This document shows positions 1-8,530 of a stretch of DNA of 43,891 nucleotides, in pieces. Under the pieces are notes generated by a model, which saw only the letters and a program-made list of their open reading frames with translations, searched no databases and had not been told where the DNA came from. This stretch comes from JANWWM01 sp046292465 (GTDB taxonomy: Bacteria > Bacteroidota > Chlorobiia > Chlorobiales > Thermochlorobacteraceae): assembly GCA_046292465.1 (NCBI GenBank), contig JBKBRB010000019.1, positions 1 through 43,891 of the forward strand. Reading direction: 5' to 3'. The number at the start of each line of letters is the position of its first letter. Positions within the stretch are counted from its first letter, which is position 1. The translations under genes were made by a program, and so were the position numbers.

Positions 1-54
1 TAAGAGTTGACTTTTACCACCTACCCACTTTATGAACGGTCGTGCCTTTGTCAT
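1..54 (-). CDS. DNA adenine methyltransferase, N-terminus (partial)
   Basis: The ATG at 54-52 begins one base after the recO stop codon and stays open to the window edge. The 18 visible residues read MTKARPFIKWVGGKSQLL. The FxKWxGGKxxLL pattern is the N-terminal motif I (S-adenosylmethionine-binding) segment of the D12/Dam class of N6-adenine methyltransferases. The tight spacing suggests co-transcription after recO. The rest of the gene lies outside the window, so target site and whether it belongs to a restriction system cannot be judged. Confidence 0.72.
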   Translation of the reverse strand, partial: MTKARPFIKWVGGKSQLL

Positions 55-55
55 A

Positions 56-853
56 TTACGATTCTCCGTTTGAGCGAGCAATTTGACTAAACACCTCACG
101 GCTACGAAGCGGCGGCAAATCTTCAATGTGATAACGAAAATAAGCGTCAAGAATCGTGGAAAGTTCGCCGATAAACTTTGGCGGGAGCGCGAGCGATTCA
201 AGGTCGCGTGGCGTTGTGGTAGCAATTTGTTCAATTAAGCGATAAGCCTCTACGGAAATCAGCCGTCCCGAAACGCCTTGTGCAATGGCTTCCTCGCGAA
301 TAGCAATGCCTCCCAAATCAGGCACGAGCAAAAGGTCTTGATGGGCGTGGGTTTCAAGCGTGCTTAAAATTGGCTTGCCCGAAACGACGCACTCCTTGAA
401 ACTCGGCGTGAATCCCAAATGCGAAATGAGTTTGATTTGGAAGTAAAAGACAAGGTTAAGCGCGTTGGCTTTGAATTGATTAAGAAGGTTAAGCGTCTCT
501 AAAAGCAGGTTAAAAATTTTGAGATTCGGCTCGTCGTCTTCGGTGCAGAGTCGCACGAGTTCAAGGATTTGGTGCATCGCGCTTAATTTCTCGAGCGACC
601 CTGTGAGCGTGAAGAAGGAAGTTTTCAGCGAAGCGTCGGAAATGTTTTGAATATCGCGCGTTGATTTTTTGTAAAGCACCATCGAGATGTGAGAGCCGAC
701 TTCGAAGGCGGAGGCAAACTTGCTTTGCGTGCTCCGTGCGCCTTTGGCAATGGCAGAAATGCGCCCGAAATCTTTGGTGTAAAGCGTCAGAATTTTGGAT
801 TGGTCGCGGTAATCAATCGAGCGGAGCACAATGGCGTCAGTTTTGGTAATCAT
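56..853 (-). CDS. recO: DNA repair protein RecO
   Basis: 265 residues, the usual RecO length. The N-terminal OB-fold is clear (TDAIVLRSIDYRDQSKILTLYTKD at about residues 4-28, then GRISAIAKGARS), followed by the helical C-terminal domain. RecO works with RecR and RecF to load RecA on single-stranded gaps, displacing SSB. Only one cysteine is visible in the region where many RecO proteins carry a four-cysteine zinc site, so this copy probably lacks zinc. The ATG overlaps the stop of the upstream AAA ATPase gene by four bases, which suggests translational coupling. Confidence 0.9.
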   Translation of the reverse strand: MITKTDAIVLRSIDYRDQSKILTLYTKDFGRISAIAKGARSTQSKFASAFEVGSHISMVLYKKSTRDIQNISDASLKTSFFTLTGSLEKLSAMHQILELVRLCTEDDEPNLKIFNLLLETLNLLNQFKANALNLVFYFQIKLISHLGFTPSFKECVVSGKPILSTLETHAHQDLLLVPDLGGIAIREEAIAQGVSGRLISVEAYRLIEQIATTTPRDLESLALPPKFIGELSTILDAYFRYHIEDLPPLRSREVFSQIARSNGES

Positions 854-2958
854 GAGTGTGTAAAGTGTTTGAGTGCGCGAAATTGCTCAATCGCATCGTT
901 CAAGTGGCGGTTTAGGAGCATTGGCTCGCCCATAGGATTGGCGATAAACTCTTTGAGCGCGAGCATTGTGGCACGGCGACAAATGAACTCAATATCGGCA
1001 CCGGAGCATCCGTCGGTTTCGCGCGCCAGCGCGCTGAAATCGAGCGGTTCGCAAGACTTATGGCGCAAGTGAATTTTGAAAATGGCTTCGCGTGCGGCTT
1101 CGGAAGGCATCGGAATTTCAAGCGTAATTTCAAAGCGTCCGCTACGCAAGAGTGCTTCGTCAATCATATCAATTCGATTCGTGGCGGCAAGCACCACAAC
1201 GCCGTTGAGTTCTTCAATGCCGTCCATTTCTGCAAGGAACTGCGCCACGACGCGCTCACTGACGCCCGATTCGCCCGACTTGCGTCGCGGTGCAATCGCA
1301 TCAATTTCATCAAAGAAAATCAGCGACGGTGCGGCTTGTTTAGCGACTTTGAAAATTTGCCGAATGGCTTTTTCCGATTCGCCAATGTAGCGCGAGAGCA
1401 GTTCTGCACCTTTGACCGAAATAAAATTCACGCCGGTCTCCGACGCCGCCGCTTTGGCGAGCATCGTTTTCCCTGTGCCCGGCGCGCCATAAAGCAAAAT
1501 GCCTTTCGCGCCTCTTGCGCCGAGTTTTGCAAACGCCTCTTTGTAGCGGAGTGGAAACTCAATGGCTTCGATAAGTTCCTGCTTGACGGCATCTAAACCG
1601 CCGACATCGTCCCAACGCACATTCGGCACTTCAACAAAGACCTCGCGAATTGCCGACGGCTCAACTTCGCGCAAGGCTTCACGGAAATTATCCATCGTAA
1701 CCTCGAGCGCGAGCAATTTTTCAAACGGAATTTCGGACTGCTCGAAATCAAGGCTCGGAAGAATCTGACGAATCGCGCTCATGGCGGCTTCGCGGCACAA
1801 GGCTTCTAAATCTGCGCCAACAAAGCCGTGCGTAATTTCAGAGAGTTTCTCGAGCGAGACATCAGCACTAAGCGGCATGCCGCGCGTGTGAATGCTCAAA
1901 ATTTCCAAGCGTCCGCGTTGGTCAGGAATGGGAAGTGTGATTTCGCGGTCGAAGCGACCGGGGCGGCGCAAGGCAGGATCGAGCGCATTTGGAATGTTGG
2001 TTGCGCCAATGACGATAATTTGCCCGCGCGATGCCAAGCCGTCCATCAGCGTCAGGAGTTGCGCCACGACGCGCTTTTCGACTTGCTTTTCACTGCCCAT
2101 GTCTTCGCGTTTGGCGGCAATGGCGTCAATTTCATCGATGAAGATAATCGCAGGCGATTTGCGCGCGGCTTCTTCAAAAAGTGAGCGCAAGCGGCTTTCG
2201 GATTCGCCGTAAAGTTTGCCCATAATTTCGGGCGCGGAAATGCTCGTAAAATAAGCGTCGGTTTCGTTGGCAACAGCGCGCGCAATCAGCGTTTTGCCTG
2301 AACCGGGCGGACCGTAAAGCAAGACGCCTTTCGGCGCACGAATCCCCAATCGCTCAAAAAGTTCGGGATATTTCAGCGGCAGTTCAATCATTTCGCGAAT
2401 GCGCTGAATTTGAGTGCCAAGTCCGCCAATGTCTTCATAAGCAACGCCGAGCGGACGCTCTTTTGAAAATTCTTGTTCGAGTTTGATTTGCGTGGAAGAT
2501 GTAATCACAACCGCGCCTTCGGGAACGCTTGCCAACACTTTGAACTCCGACGGCTTCATGCCGAAAAAGACCGTGCGAAGTCTATCGCCTGTCATCACAG
2601 GCGTGCCGTCGAGCAGAGAAGCAAGGTATTTGGAATCGCGCTCGGTTTTTAAGGTGCCGGAAATCGGCTGTAAAACGACCTTCGTGGCAGGCTGTCCAAC
2701 AATTTTGCTAACAGAAATTTTTTCATCAAGTCCGACGCCTGCATTTTCGCGAATAATGCTGTCCAACTGAACGATAGATTTGCCGCGCTCTTCGGCGTAG
2801 CACGGCATGGCTTTGGCGACGGTTTTGCGTTTGCCTTCCAAGAGCAAAATATCGCCGCCTTGTGCGTCGATGCGGCGCATATCTTCGGGGTCTAAGCGCA
2901 CAATGGCGCGTCCAACATCTTTGGCTAATCCTTCTTTGACTTTGAGTGAAAGCGTCAT
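850..2958 (-). CDS. CDC48/VAT-like AAA ATPase, two ATPase rings
   Basis: 702 residues from the ATG at 2958. A longer frame reaches 3045 but runs into the upstream gene, and MTLSLKVKEGLAKDVGRAIV is the usual start of the CDC48 N-domain. Order: N-domain (1-170), D1 with Walker A GPPGSGKT (216-223) and Walker B IIFIDE (271-276), and D2 with Walker A GAPGTGKT (491-498) and Walker B LIFFDE (546-551). The RRPGRFDREI arginine-finger segment is present in D1. The family unfolds proteins with ATP; the archaeal VAT and eukaryotic p97/Cdc48 proteins are the models. The C-terminus (FTHS) has no HbYX proteasome-docking motif. The first gene upstream is 14 bp away, and the stop overlaps recO. Confidence 0.9.
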   Translation of the reverse strand: MTLSLKVKEGLAKDVGRAIVRLDPEDMRRIDAQGGDILLLEGKRKTVAKAMPCYAEERGKSIVQLDSIIRENAGVGLDEKISVSKIVGQPATKVVLQPISGTLKTERDSKYLASLLDGTPVMTGDRLRTVFFGMKPSEFKVLASVPEGAVVITSSTQIKLEQEFSKERPLGVAYEDIGGLGTQIQRIREMIELPLKYPELFERLGIRAPKGVLLYGPPGSGKTLIARAVANETDAYFTSISAPEIMGKLYGESESRLRSLFEEAARKSPAIIFIDEIDAIAAKREDMGSEKQVEKRVVAQLLTLMDGLASRGQIIVIGATNIPNALDPALRRPGRFDREITLPIPDQRGRLEILSIHTRGMPLSADVSLEKLSEITHGFVGADLEALCREAAMSAIRQILPSLDFEQSEIPFEKLLALEVTMDNFREALREVEPSAIREVFVEVPNVRWDDVGGLDAVKQELIEAIEFPLRYKEAFAKLGARGAKGILLYGAPGTGKTMLAKAAASETGVNFISVKGAELLSRYIGESEKAIRQIFKVAKQAAPSLIFFDEIDAIAPRRKSGESGVSERVVAQFLAEMDGIEELNGVVVLAATNRIDMIDEALLRSGRFEITLEIPMPSEAAREAIFKIHLRHKSCEPLDFSALARETDGCSGADIEFICRRATMLALKEFIANPMGEPMLLNRHLNDAIEQFRALKHFTHS

Positions 2959-2972
2959 CTTCGTGTTAAAAT

Positions 2973-4076
2973 TTATGAATGAAACAGCGATAAAACTTTT
3001 TCCGACTGTGCCTCCCAATTCAAAACCTCGCGTGCGGCGCGGCACTGCTCGCGGTAAAATGAAAGTTCATCACAAACATGCAAAATGGCTTGAACGATTT
3101 TGTTTGTCTCTAATGCGGTTGCAACGCCAACACGATAACGCTCAATGATTGGCGTCATGGCAGGCAAGTTGCTTACAATCGGCGGCGTTTCGCAAAGCAC
3201 ATATTCAAAGAGTTTATTCGGCAAAGCAAGTTCATAACTTTTTGAAATCGGCTCAATGAGCGCAAGCCCAATATCTGCCGACGCTGTGTATTGCAAAAGC
3301 GTGTGATAAGGAACAGCCCCAAGCGCAAAGGCACGCTTTGAAAGATTTCGCCGCACGATTTCTTCGCGAGTTTGGTTCAGCAAAACGCCATCGCCAAGCA
3401 TCACGAGTGCGAAGCGTTCGGGCAATTTGGCAAGTGCATCAAGCATCTTGAAAATGCCGCGTCCTTCTCCCATCATGCCTTGATAAAGCAAAACAACAGC
3501 ATCAGAAGAGAGTTGAAGCGAGTCGCGAATGAAGTTACTGCGTTCAACTCTGAAGCGGCGCGGAAAGTTGTAAATCGTTTTCGGAAGCGCAATGCCGTAG
3601 CGCGATTTGAGAATTTGGGAATCAAGGTCGCCTGTGGTGAAGACGGTCGCATCGGAAATGAAAAGTTCTTCGAGAAGCGACCAAACCGTTTGCTTTGCTT
3701 TTTTGCCTGAAAGTGCGCCAATGGCAAAGTAAAGTTCGCGCGAGTCATAAAACAGCCGTGCGCGATTGAGCCTTGCCAGCATTGAGGCAATCGGCAATGA
3801 AAAAACATCTTCGGCGCAATAAAACTCGGCTTGAATCGAAAAGGCTTTCGGCAAAAGCGCACGGTAAAAGGCAAGAAACTTGCGCGCGCCACGAAGGTTT
3901 GAATCAATTTTGAGCGAAAAAACCGTGCAATGTTCAAACTCGAAGACTTCGTTGCTTGTCGCCACTTGCAGAAGCGCAAGGCGCGCGCATAAAGGCGAGA
4001 GCGTGTGAATTAAGTTTTGCAGACGCGCATCAAAGCGAATATCTCCAAAGAAAATGAAGCAACCGTCGTAGGTCAT
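2973..4076 (-). CDS. GT-B glycosyltransferase (group 1 / GT4-like)
   Basis: 367 residues. The C-terminal half has the group-1 signatures: LYQGMMGEGRGIFKMLDAL at the start of the nucleotide-sugar domain, a VMLGDG strand, and ELALPNKLFEYVLCETPPI, the usual E-x7-E-type donor-binding stretch. The N-terminal acceptor domain includes a DSREL motif near residue 126. It probably transfers a sugar to a lipid-linked or surface polysaccharide acceptor, but donor and acceptor cannot be read. The ATG overlaps the uppP stop by four bases, which fits a role in undecaprenyl-linked glycan synthesis (inference). Confidence 0.82.
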   Translation of the reverse strand: MTYDGCFIFFGDIRFDARLQNLIHTLSPLCARLALLQVATSNEVFEFEHCTVFSLKIDSNLRGARKFLAFYRALLPKAFSIQAEFYCAEDVFSLPIASMLARLNRARLFYDSRELYFAIGALSGKKAKQTVWSLLEELFISDATVFTTGDLDSQILKSRYGIALPKTIYNFPRRFRVERSNFIRDSLQLSSDAVVLLYQGMMGEGRGIFKMLDALAKLPERFALVMLGDGVLLNQTREEIVRRNLSKRAFALGAVPYHTLLQYTASADIGLALIEPISKSYELALPNKLFEYVLCETPPIVSNLPAMTPIIERYRVGVATALETNKIVQAILHVCDELSFYREQCRAAREVLNWEAQSEKVLSLFHS

Positions 4077-4927
4077 TCGGTCGGGTGAAGCGTTCCGTTA
4101 AAGAGAAGCGCGAAGAGAATCACGCCCAGCACAATGCGATAAACGATGAAAAGGTAAGTCGAATTTTTTTTGAGATAACTGAGAAGAAAGGCAATCGAGT
4201 AGTAGCCAACAATGCCTGAAACAGCGGTCGCAATGGCAAGCGTCAAAATGCTGTCGGTTGTAGCGAAAAGGGCTTCGCGTGCTTTGACGAGTTGATAGAC
4301 GCCGGCGGCGAAAATCGACGGAAGCGAGAGCAAAAATGAAAATCGTGCCGCCGTTTCGCGCGTCATGCCAAGAAACAATCCGCCCGTGATAGTAACGCCT
4401 GCACGCGATGCGCCCGGAATGAGTGCCATGCATTGCGCTAAGCCCACGACAATGGCTTCAAACCAAGAAAGGTCGGTGAGTTCCTTCTGCTTTTCGCCTT
4501 TCTCAATGCGCGACTTAACTAAAAACTCGGCAAACATGAGCACAAGCGCAAGCGCGATAAGCGTTGCCGCAATCACATAAAGCGAGCGGAAGGTGGTCTC
4601 GATGTAGGTTTTCAGAAGCAAGCCCGATACAACAATCGGAATGGTGCCAATGATCATCATATAGCCCATACGCGAATCAAAACTTTCAAACGGCGTGCCA
4701 CGAAGCGTGTTTTGAACGGTTGCCGTCGCAATGCGGAGAATATCCCCATAAAAGTAATAGAGCACAGCAACGAGCGTCCCAATTTGAATGACGGCGGTAA
4801 ATGCCGCGCCTGGGTCGCTCCACCCAAAAAGTGCAGGCACAATGCGCAAATGCGCCGTGCTACTAATCGGAAGAAATTCGGTTAAGCCTTGAACAATGCC
4901 AAGCACGATGGCTTCGAGAATGGACAT
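4073..4927 (-). CDS. uppP: Undecaprenyl-diphosphatase UppP (BacA)
   Basis: 284 residues with about eight hydrophobic segments. The first motif GLTEFLPISSTAHL (residues 14-27) carries the conserved glutamates and serines. The second motif is PGASRAGVTI, with alanine where PGxSRSG is more common. The enzyme recycles undecaprenyl pyrophosphate to the monophosphate carrier for peptidoglycan and surface glycans, and its activity gives bacitracin tolerance. It heads the overlapping block with the glycosyltransferase. Confidence 0.95.
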   Translation of the reverse strand: MSILEAIVLGIVQGLTEFLPISSTAHLRIVPALFGWSDPGAAFTAVIQIGTLVAVLYYFYGDILRIATATVQNTLRGTPFESFDSRMGYMMIIGTIPIVVSGLLLKTYIETTFRSLYVIAATLIALALVLMFAEFLVKSRIEKGEKQKELTDLSWFEAIVVGLAQCMALIPGASRAGVTITGGLFLGMTRETAARFSFLLSLPSIFAAGVYQLVKAREALFATTDSILTLAIATAVSGIVGYYSIAFLLSYLKKNSTYLFIVYRIVLGVILFALLFNGTLHPTE

Positions 4928-5312
4928 GTGGTTGTGCGTTAGGTTGAAAAGTTGCGATGTGGTTTGTTTGAAAAAAGCGTGCGAAGTTACGAAAGCGGTG
5001 GGCTAAAAAAATGAACGGACGCAAAAGCCTAGTGCCAATGCATCCGTTCTACCAAGCGACCAACTAAGAAAGAACAGAGAAGAAAAAACATACTAAGGGT
5101 TTGCAAAAGGTTTACGTGCGGTTCAAATCGAACATTTTCGGTTTGGAGCACGAGCAAGCAGAAAAGTCTTTTGCAAGCGGGTCGATGCAAGATGCTGGTT
5201 ATTCACAAAGCACGAATAAAGGTAGGTGAGGCAAGAGAGGAGTGCAAGCGAGTCGTATAGGTTTTTTATAGGGTATGAGATAGGGGGGATTTTCGGGGCT
5301 TCGATGAAAGAT
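4928..5312. other. Intergenic region between mce and uppP
   Basis: 385 bp without a convincing gene. It contains the probable mce terminator (5005-5049) and must hold the promoter of the uppP block in its last 70-80 bases. A 73-codon minus-strand frame crosses into mce from here, but it has low-complexity, family-free sequence and shares bases with mce, so I do not call it. Confidence 0.5.
5005..5049 (-). terminator. Probable intrinsic terminator of mce
   Basis: GAACGGA (5013-5019) pairs with TCCGTTC (5043-5049). One mismatch inside the stem is followed by GCA/TGC pairing, leaving a loop of about 15 nt. On the minus strand the stem runs directly into seven T residues (plus-strand A run at 5005-5011). 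It lies about 265 bp downstream of mce, so a long 3' untranslated region is implied. Confidence 0.55.
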
Positions 5313-5726
5313 TTACTTTGGTTTGTTTTCTCCAACAAGTTCAATTAACACGCGGTTTGCGGTTTTCGGGTCAATGAAACTGACGAGTTTTTCTTCTGCG
5401 CCTAATCGTGGCTCGTTGAGAATGCCGAAGCCGCGTGCGGCAATGTCTTTGACTTCTTGGTGAATATCGGTGGTTTCTAATGCAAGGTGATGTAAGCCTT
5501 CGCCGCGCTTTTCAATGAATTTAGCCACCGTGCTTTCAGGCGAGGTGGCTTCGAGAAACTCGATTTTCGTGTCGCCAATGTGAAGAAATGCGACGCGAAC
5601 TTTCTGTGCGGGCACATCTTCAATGGTTACCTTTGCTACGCCGTCGGCAATCAAGGTTTTGAAGAGCGCGAGCGAGTCATCAAGGCTTTTGACAGCGATG
5701 GCGACATGGTCAATGCGTTTCAACAT
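5313..5726 (-). CDS. mce: Methylmalonyl-CoA epimerase
   Basis: 137 residues, the family's normal size. It is a VOC-fold metalloenzyme: IDHVAIAV at 5-12 and the second-half motif GLHHLALETTDI carry the metal-binding histidines, and acidic ligands are at KIEFLEA and VLIELVG. It interconverts the R and S forms of methylmalonyl-CoA in the propionate/succinate route with the B12-dependent mutase. The mutase is not in this window. The gene stands 34 bp downstream of rho on the same strand and may share its transcript. Confidence 0.9.
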   Translation of the reverse strand: MLKRIDHVAIAVKSLDDSLALFKTLIADGVAKVTIEDVPAQKVRVAFLHIGDTKIEFLEATSPESTVAKFIEKRGEGLHHLALETTDIHQEVKDIAARGFGILNEPRLGAEEKLVSFIDPKTANRVLIELVGENKPK

Positions 5727-5760
5727 AGTTTGTCAAGGTAAAGGATTCAGGTTGCGAAAG

Positions 5761-7098
5761 TTATGCGTTCATCATTTTGAAGAACTCTTTGTTGGATTTT
5801 GTGCCTTCCAGTTTTTCTAAAATAAACTCCATGCTTTCAATCGGATTTTTGTCTGCCATATACTTTCTCAAAAGCCACATTCTTGAAAGTTCTTCTTGCG
5901 AGACAAGCAATTCTTCTTTGCGCGTGCCGGATTTGAGAATATCGATAGAAGGGAAGATGCGGCGTTCTGCGAGTCGACGGTCAAGCACAAGTTCCATATT
6001 GCCCGTGCCTTTGAACTCTTCGAAAATCACATCGTCCATGCGCGAGCCGGTGTCGACGAGTGCAGTGGCGATGATGGTCAGCGAGCCGCCTTCCTCGACG
6101 TTGCGCGCCGCGCCGAAGAAGCGTTTCGGCTTGTGAAGAGCGTTCGAGTCGATCCCCCCAGAAAGGATTTTTCCAGAGTGCGGAATAACCGTGTTGTGTG
6201 CGCGAGCAAGCCGCGTAATAGAATCTAAAAGAATAACAACATCGCGTTTGACTTCCACCAATCGTTTAGCTTTTTCAAGCACCATATCGGCGACTTGCAC
6301 GTGGCGTTCAGGCTCTTCGTCAAAGGTTGAAGAAATGACTTCTGCCTGAACGTTGCGCTCCATGTCGGTAACTTCTTCGGGACGTTCATCAATGAGCAAG
6401 ACAATCAGATACACTTCGGGGTGGTTCTTAGCAATCGCATTCGCGATTTTTTGAAGCAGAATCGTTTTGCCTGTTTTAGGTTGAGCGACAATTAAGCCGC
6501 GCTGTCCTTTGCCAATGGGCGCGAAGATGTCTAAAACGCGCGTGGAGTATTCGCCAGGCGTAGTTTCGAGTTTCAAGCGTTCTTGCGGATAAAGCGGGGT
6601 AAGGTTGTCAAACGGAACACGGTCTTTGAGTTCTTCGGGCGTAACGCCGTTGATGGTTTCGATTTTCAGAAGCGCGAAGAAACGTTCTCCTTCTTTTGGC
6701 GCGCGCACTTGCCCTGAAACCGTATCGCCTGTCTTCAAATTGAACCGCTTGATTTGCGAGGGTGAAACATAAATATCGTCGGGCGACGAAAGGTAATTGT
6801 AGTTTGCCGAGCGCAAAAAGCCGTATCCTTCTTGAATCGTTTGAAGCACGCCGCTATTGACAATCACGCCGGGCGAACTTCCCTCTGGTGCAGATTCAAT
6901 TTTTTGAGCCTGCGTTTCAATGATTTTGTAAATGAGCTCATCTTTGCGAAGTCCGCTGGTGTGAATGCCCATTTCCTTGGCAATCGCCGCAAGTTCAATG
7001 ACCTTCTTCTTCTGCAAAATGTTGATGTCCAATTTTTGACCGTTGCTCGTTGGGGTTACAAGTGCGTTCGCGTTTCCGTTTCCATTTCCATTTGGCAT
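5761..7098 (-). CDS. rho: Transcription termination factor Rho
   Basis: 445 residues. A short Asn/Gly-rich head (2-12) precedes the Rho N-terminal helical domain (about 27-60), the RNA-binding cold-shock-like domain (GYGFLRSANYNYLSSPDDIYV, 91-111) and the RecA-like ATPase core with P-loop PKTGKT (207-212). The core also carries IDERPEEVTDM and LLDSITRLARAHN (Walker B region) and the Q/R-loop segments. Rho is the ATP-dependent RNA translocase that ends transcription. The N-terminal insertion is short, unlike the long disordered ones of many Bacteroidota. Confidence 0.97.
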   Translation of the reverse strand: MPNGNGNGNANALVTPTSNGQKLDINILQKKKVIELAAIAKEMGIHTSGLRKDELIYKIIETQAQKIESAPEGSSPGVIVNSGVLQTIQEGYGFLRSANYNYLSSPDDIYVSPSQIKRFNLKTGDTVSGQVRAPKEGERFFALLKIETINGVTPEELKDRVPFDNLTPLYPQERLKLETTPGEYSTRVLDIFAPIGKGQRGLIVAQPKTGKTILLQKIANAIAKNHPEVYLIVLLIDERPEEVTDMERNVQAEVISSTFDEEPERHVQVADMVLEKAKRLVEVKRDVVILLDSITRLARAHNTVIPHSGKILSGGIDSNALHKPKRFFGAARNVEEGGSLTIIATALVDTGSRMDDVIFEEFKGTGNMELVLDRRLAERRIFPSIDILKSGTRKEELLVSQEELSRMWLLRKYMADKNPIESMEFILEKLEGTKSNKEFFKMMNA

Positions 7099-7554
7099 TG
7101 CTGTAATGATTAGTGTTGGTGAGGTTTAAATTGAAAAGTAGATACTTACCAGATGAGTGCTTTCGATTAGCACTGATGTATTGAAAAAATGGTTATCAAC
7201 TAAAACAGGTTTTTGGAGCAACTCTTGAAAGGAGTAAATCTTTTTAAGGCTTAATGTTCAAATGTTCATTTTTTACAGAGATGACACGTCAATGCTTCAC
7301 TGTTCAGCATCTCTATTCTCGCACGCCTTGAAAAGGTATCGCGAGGTGATTTTAATCAAACATGTGAGAACGAACAACGAATTGATGTTCAATAAGTGCG
7401 AGCCTGCACTGAGAGTTCGATTGCGAAGTCAAACTTGAAGCATTGCAAATATAAAAACTCTTATCATTCAAACAACGTTTTTTAGAACAGAAAATTTGCA
7501 TTTCCCTCGAAACCCTCCACAACAAACTGCCTCCAAACAAACCATGTAAACGAA
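7099..7554. other. Intergenic region upstream of rho
   Basis: 456 bp between the divergent rho and the small plus-strand genes. It must hold the rho promoter and leader, and rho leaders are commonly autoregulated in bacteria. I see AT-rich sequence and a short AGTGC/GCACT inverted repeat near 7156-7172, but no RNA family or gene I can name. Minus-strand frames here have no recognisable protein character. Confidence 0.4.
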
Positions 7555-7620
7555 ATGCAAACCTTTGCTTCCGATTTTGGCTCGGTTGAAGTCAAACTCA
7601 AAACAAAAGTCGCGCAATGA
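7555..7620 (+). CDS. Possible 21-residue leader or small protein
   Basis: An ATG at 7555 opens a 21-codon frame (MQTFASDFGSVEVKLKTKVA...) whose TGA at 7618-7620 overlaps the ATG of the next gene in the ATGA arrangement. The overlap hints at translational coupling, but the frame is so short that chance is a real alternative. It could also be the former N-terminus of the next gene separated by a frameshift. No family is recognised. Confidence 0.25.
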   Translation: MQTFASDFGSVEVKLKTKVAQ

Positions 7621-7823
7621 GTCAGCGAGATACATTTCTCTTACGCTTGATTCAAACCGATGAAAACACTTCAAGCGAAAAAACGGCGGAGTGGTCAAAG
7701 AAGGGACAAACGCTGAAAATTTTTTTGCGGTCGGTTTCAACGGGCGAAGAAAAAGAGTTCGAGAGCCTCGATGCGCTCAATGAGTTTCTTCAACTGTTTT
7801 TACAACTCAAACTAAATCGATAG
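7617..7823 (+). CDS. Small hypothetical protein
   Basis: 68 residues, soluble and charged, with no signal peptide or membrane segment. The middle part, QTLKIFLRSVSTGEEKEFES, reads like two beta strands with a turn, and the C-terminus (LNEFLQLFLQLKLN) looks like an amphipathic helix. It ends two bases before the next start codon, so it is probably in one operon with the FGE-like gene. I do not recognise a family. The overlap and codon use support a real gene but do not prove it. Confidence 0.5.
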   Translation: MSQRDTFLLRLIQTDENTSSEKTAEWSKKGQTLKIFLRSVSTGEEKEFESLDALNEFLQLFLQLKLNR

Positions 7824-7825
7824 CC

Positions 7826-8494
7826 ATGAAGCGACTTACAACACTCTGCTCGGTAATCTTTTTCATCACGCTTGGCGCATTTGCCAACGACTCTTTTTCG
7901 GGGACGCAACGCGCCCTGCTTTACCTTGCATGGTCAGGATTAAGACCGATGACCGAACTTGAATTCGAGAAGGCATGCCGCGGCGTCGAGAAAGGCGTTC
8001 CCGGTGAGTTCGCTTGGGGCAATGCGTCTGCCGTTGCCGCAACGTCTATCAGTGGTAACGAAGACGGAACGGAAACCATTACCAACGCGCAAGCCAATGT
8101 CAATTACAACAACGTAACACTGACTAACGGCGACGGCGGAACGGGCGCGCTTCGTGTCGGAATTTTCGCCCGTAGCGGCACAGGACGCACCCAAGCAGGT
8201 GCCTCTTACTACGGCATCATGGATTTGAGCGGCAACATCGAGGAAACCGTCGTAACCGTCGGAAACCAACAAGGACGCGCCTTCACAGGCGTTCACGGCA
8301 GTGGCAATCTGAACCCCAGCGGCGGATTGCTCGGCAACGAAGTATCGGATTGGGCTAGTTTGGCGAACAATTCCGGCTTAACTGTTAGAGGCGGAAATTG
8401 GAGCGATACCTTTCTCAGAATCAGAGTCTCCGACCGATTCGCACCAGGAACAAACAATAAAAGCAATTTAAGAGGCGTTAGGACTGCACCATAA
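7826..8494 (+). CDS. Secreted FGE/C-type-lectin-fold protein, N-terminally short
   Basis: 222 residues with a signal peptide (about 1-20, MKRLTTLCSVIFFITLGAFA). The body matches the C-terminal half of the formylglycine-generating-enzyme (FGE-sulfatase) fold: YLAWSGLRPMTELEFEKACRG (33-53), GASYYGIMDLSGNIEE (131-146), and the closing RGGNW...RVSDR...RGVRTA pattern. Full domains have about 100 or more residues before the AWSGLRPMTE stretch; here the signal peptide joins it almost directly. The catalytic cysteine expected after RGGxW is absent, so a binding or structural role is more likely than enzymatic activity. It may be a decayed or re-joined copy. It is followed by a T9SS protein 36 bp downstream. 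Confidence 0.72.
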   Translation: MKRLTTLCSVIFFITLGAFANDSFSGTQRALLYLAWSGLRPMTELEFEKACRGVEKGVPGEFAWGNASAVAATSISGNEDGTETITNAQANVNYNNVTLTNGDGGTGALRVGIFARSGTGRTQAGASYYGIMDLSGNIEETVVTVGNQQGRAFTGVHGSGNLNPSGGLLGNEVSDWASLANNSGLTVRGGNWSDTFLRIRVSDRFAPGTNNKSNLRGVRTAP

Positions 8495-8530
8495 GCCAAA
8501 ACATTCAACGCTAACAACAAGGAGCAATCT

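Noticed and set aside
1060..1596. 178-codon plus-strand frame opposite the AAA ATPase gene
   Set aside because: It is a shadow of a strongly conserved gene; its composition is that of reverse-read codons and no family features are present.
5123..5344. 73-codon minus-strand frame overlapping mce
   Set aside because: It begins inside mce, has no family character and crosses a region without coding-like composition.
7826..8494. Diversity-generating retroelement target gene
   Set aside because: The C-terminal fold fits, but no reverse transcriptase, accessory gene or near-repeat template is visible in the window, and the terminal codons are not enriched in AAY.
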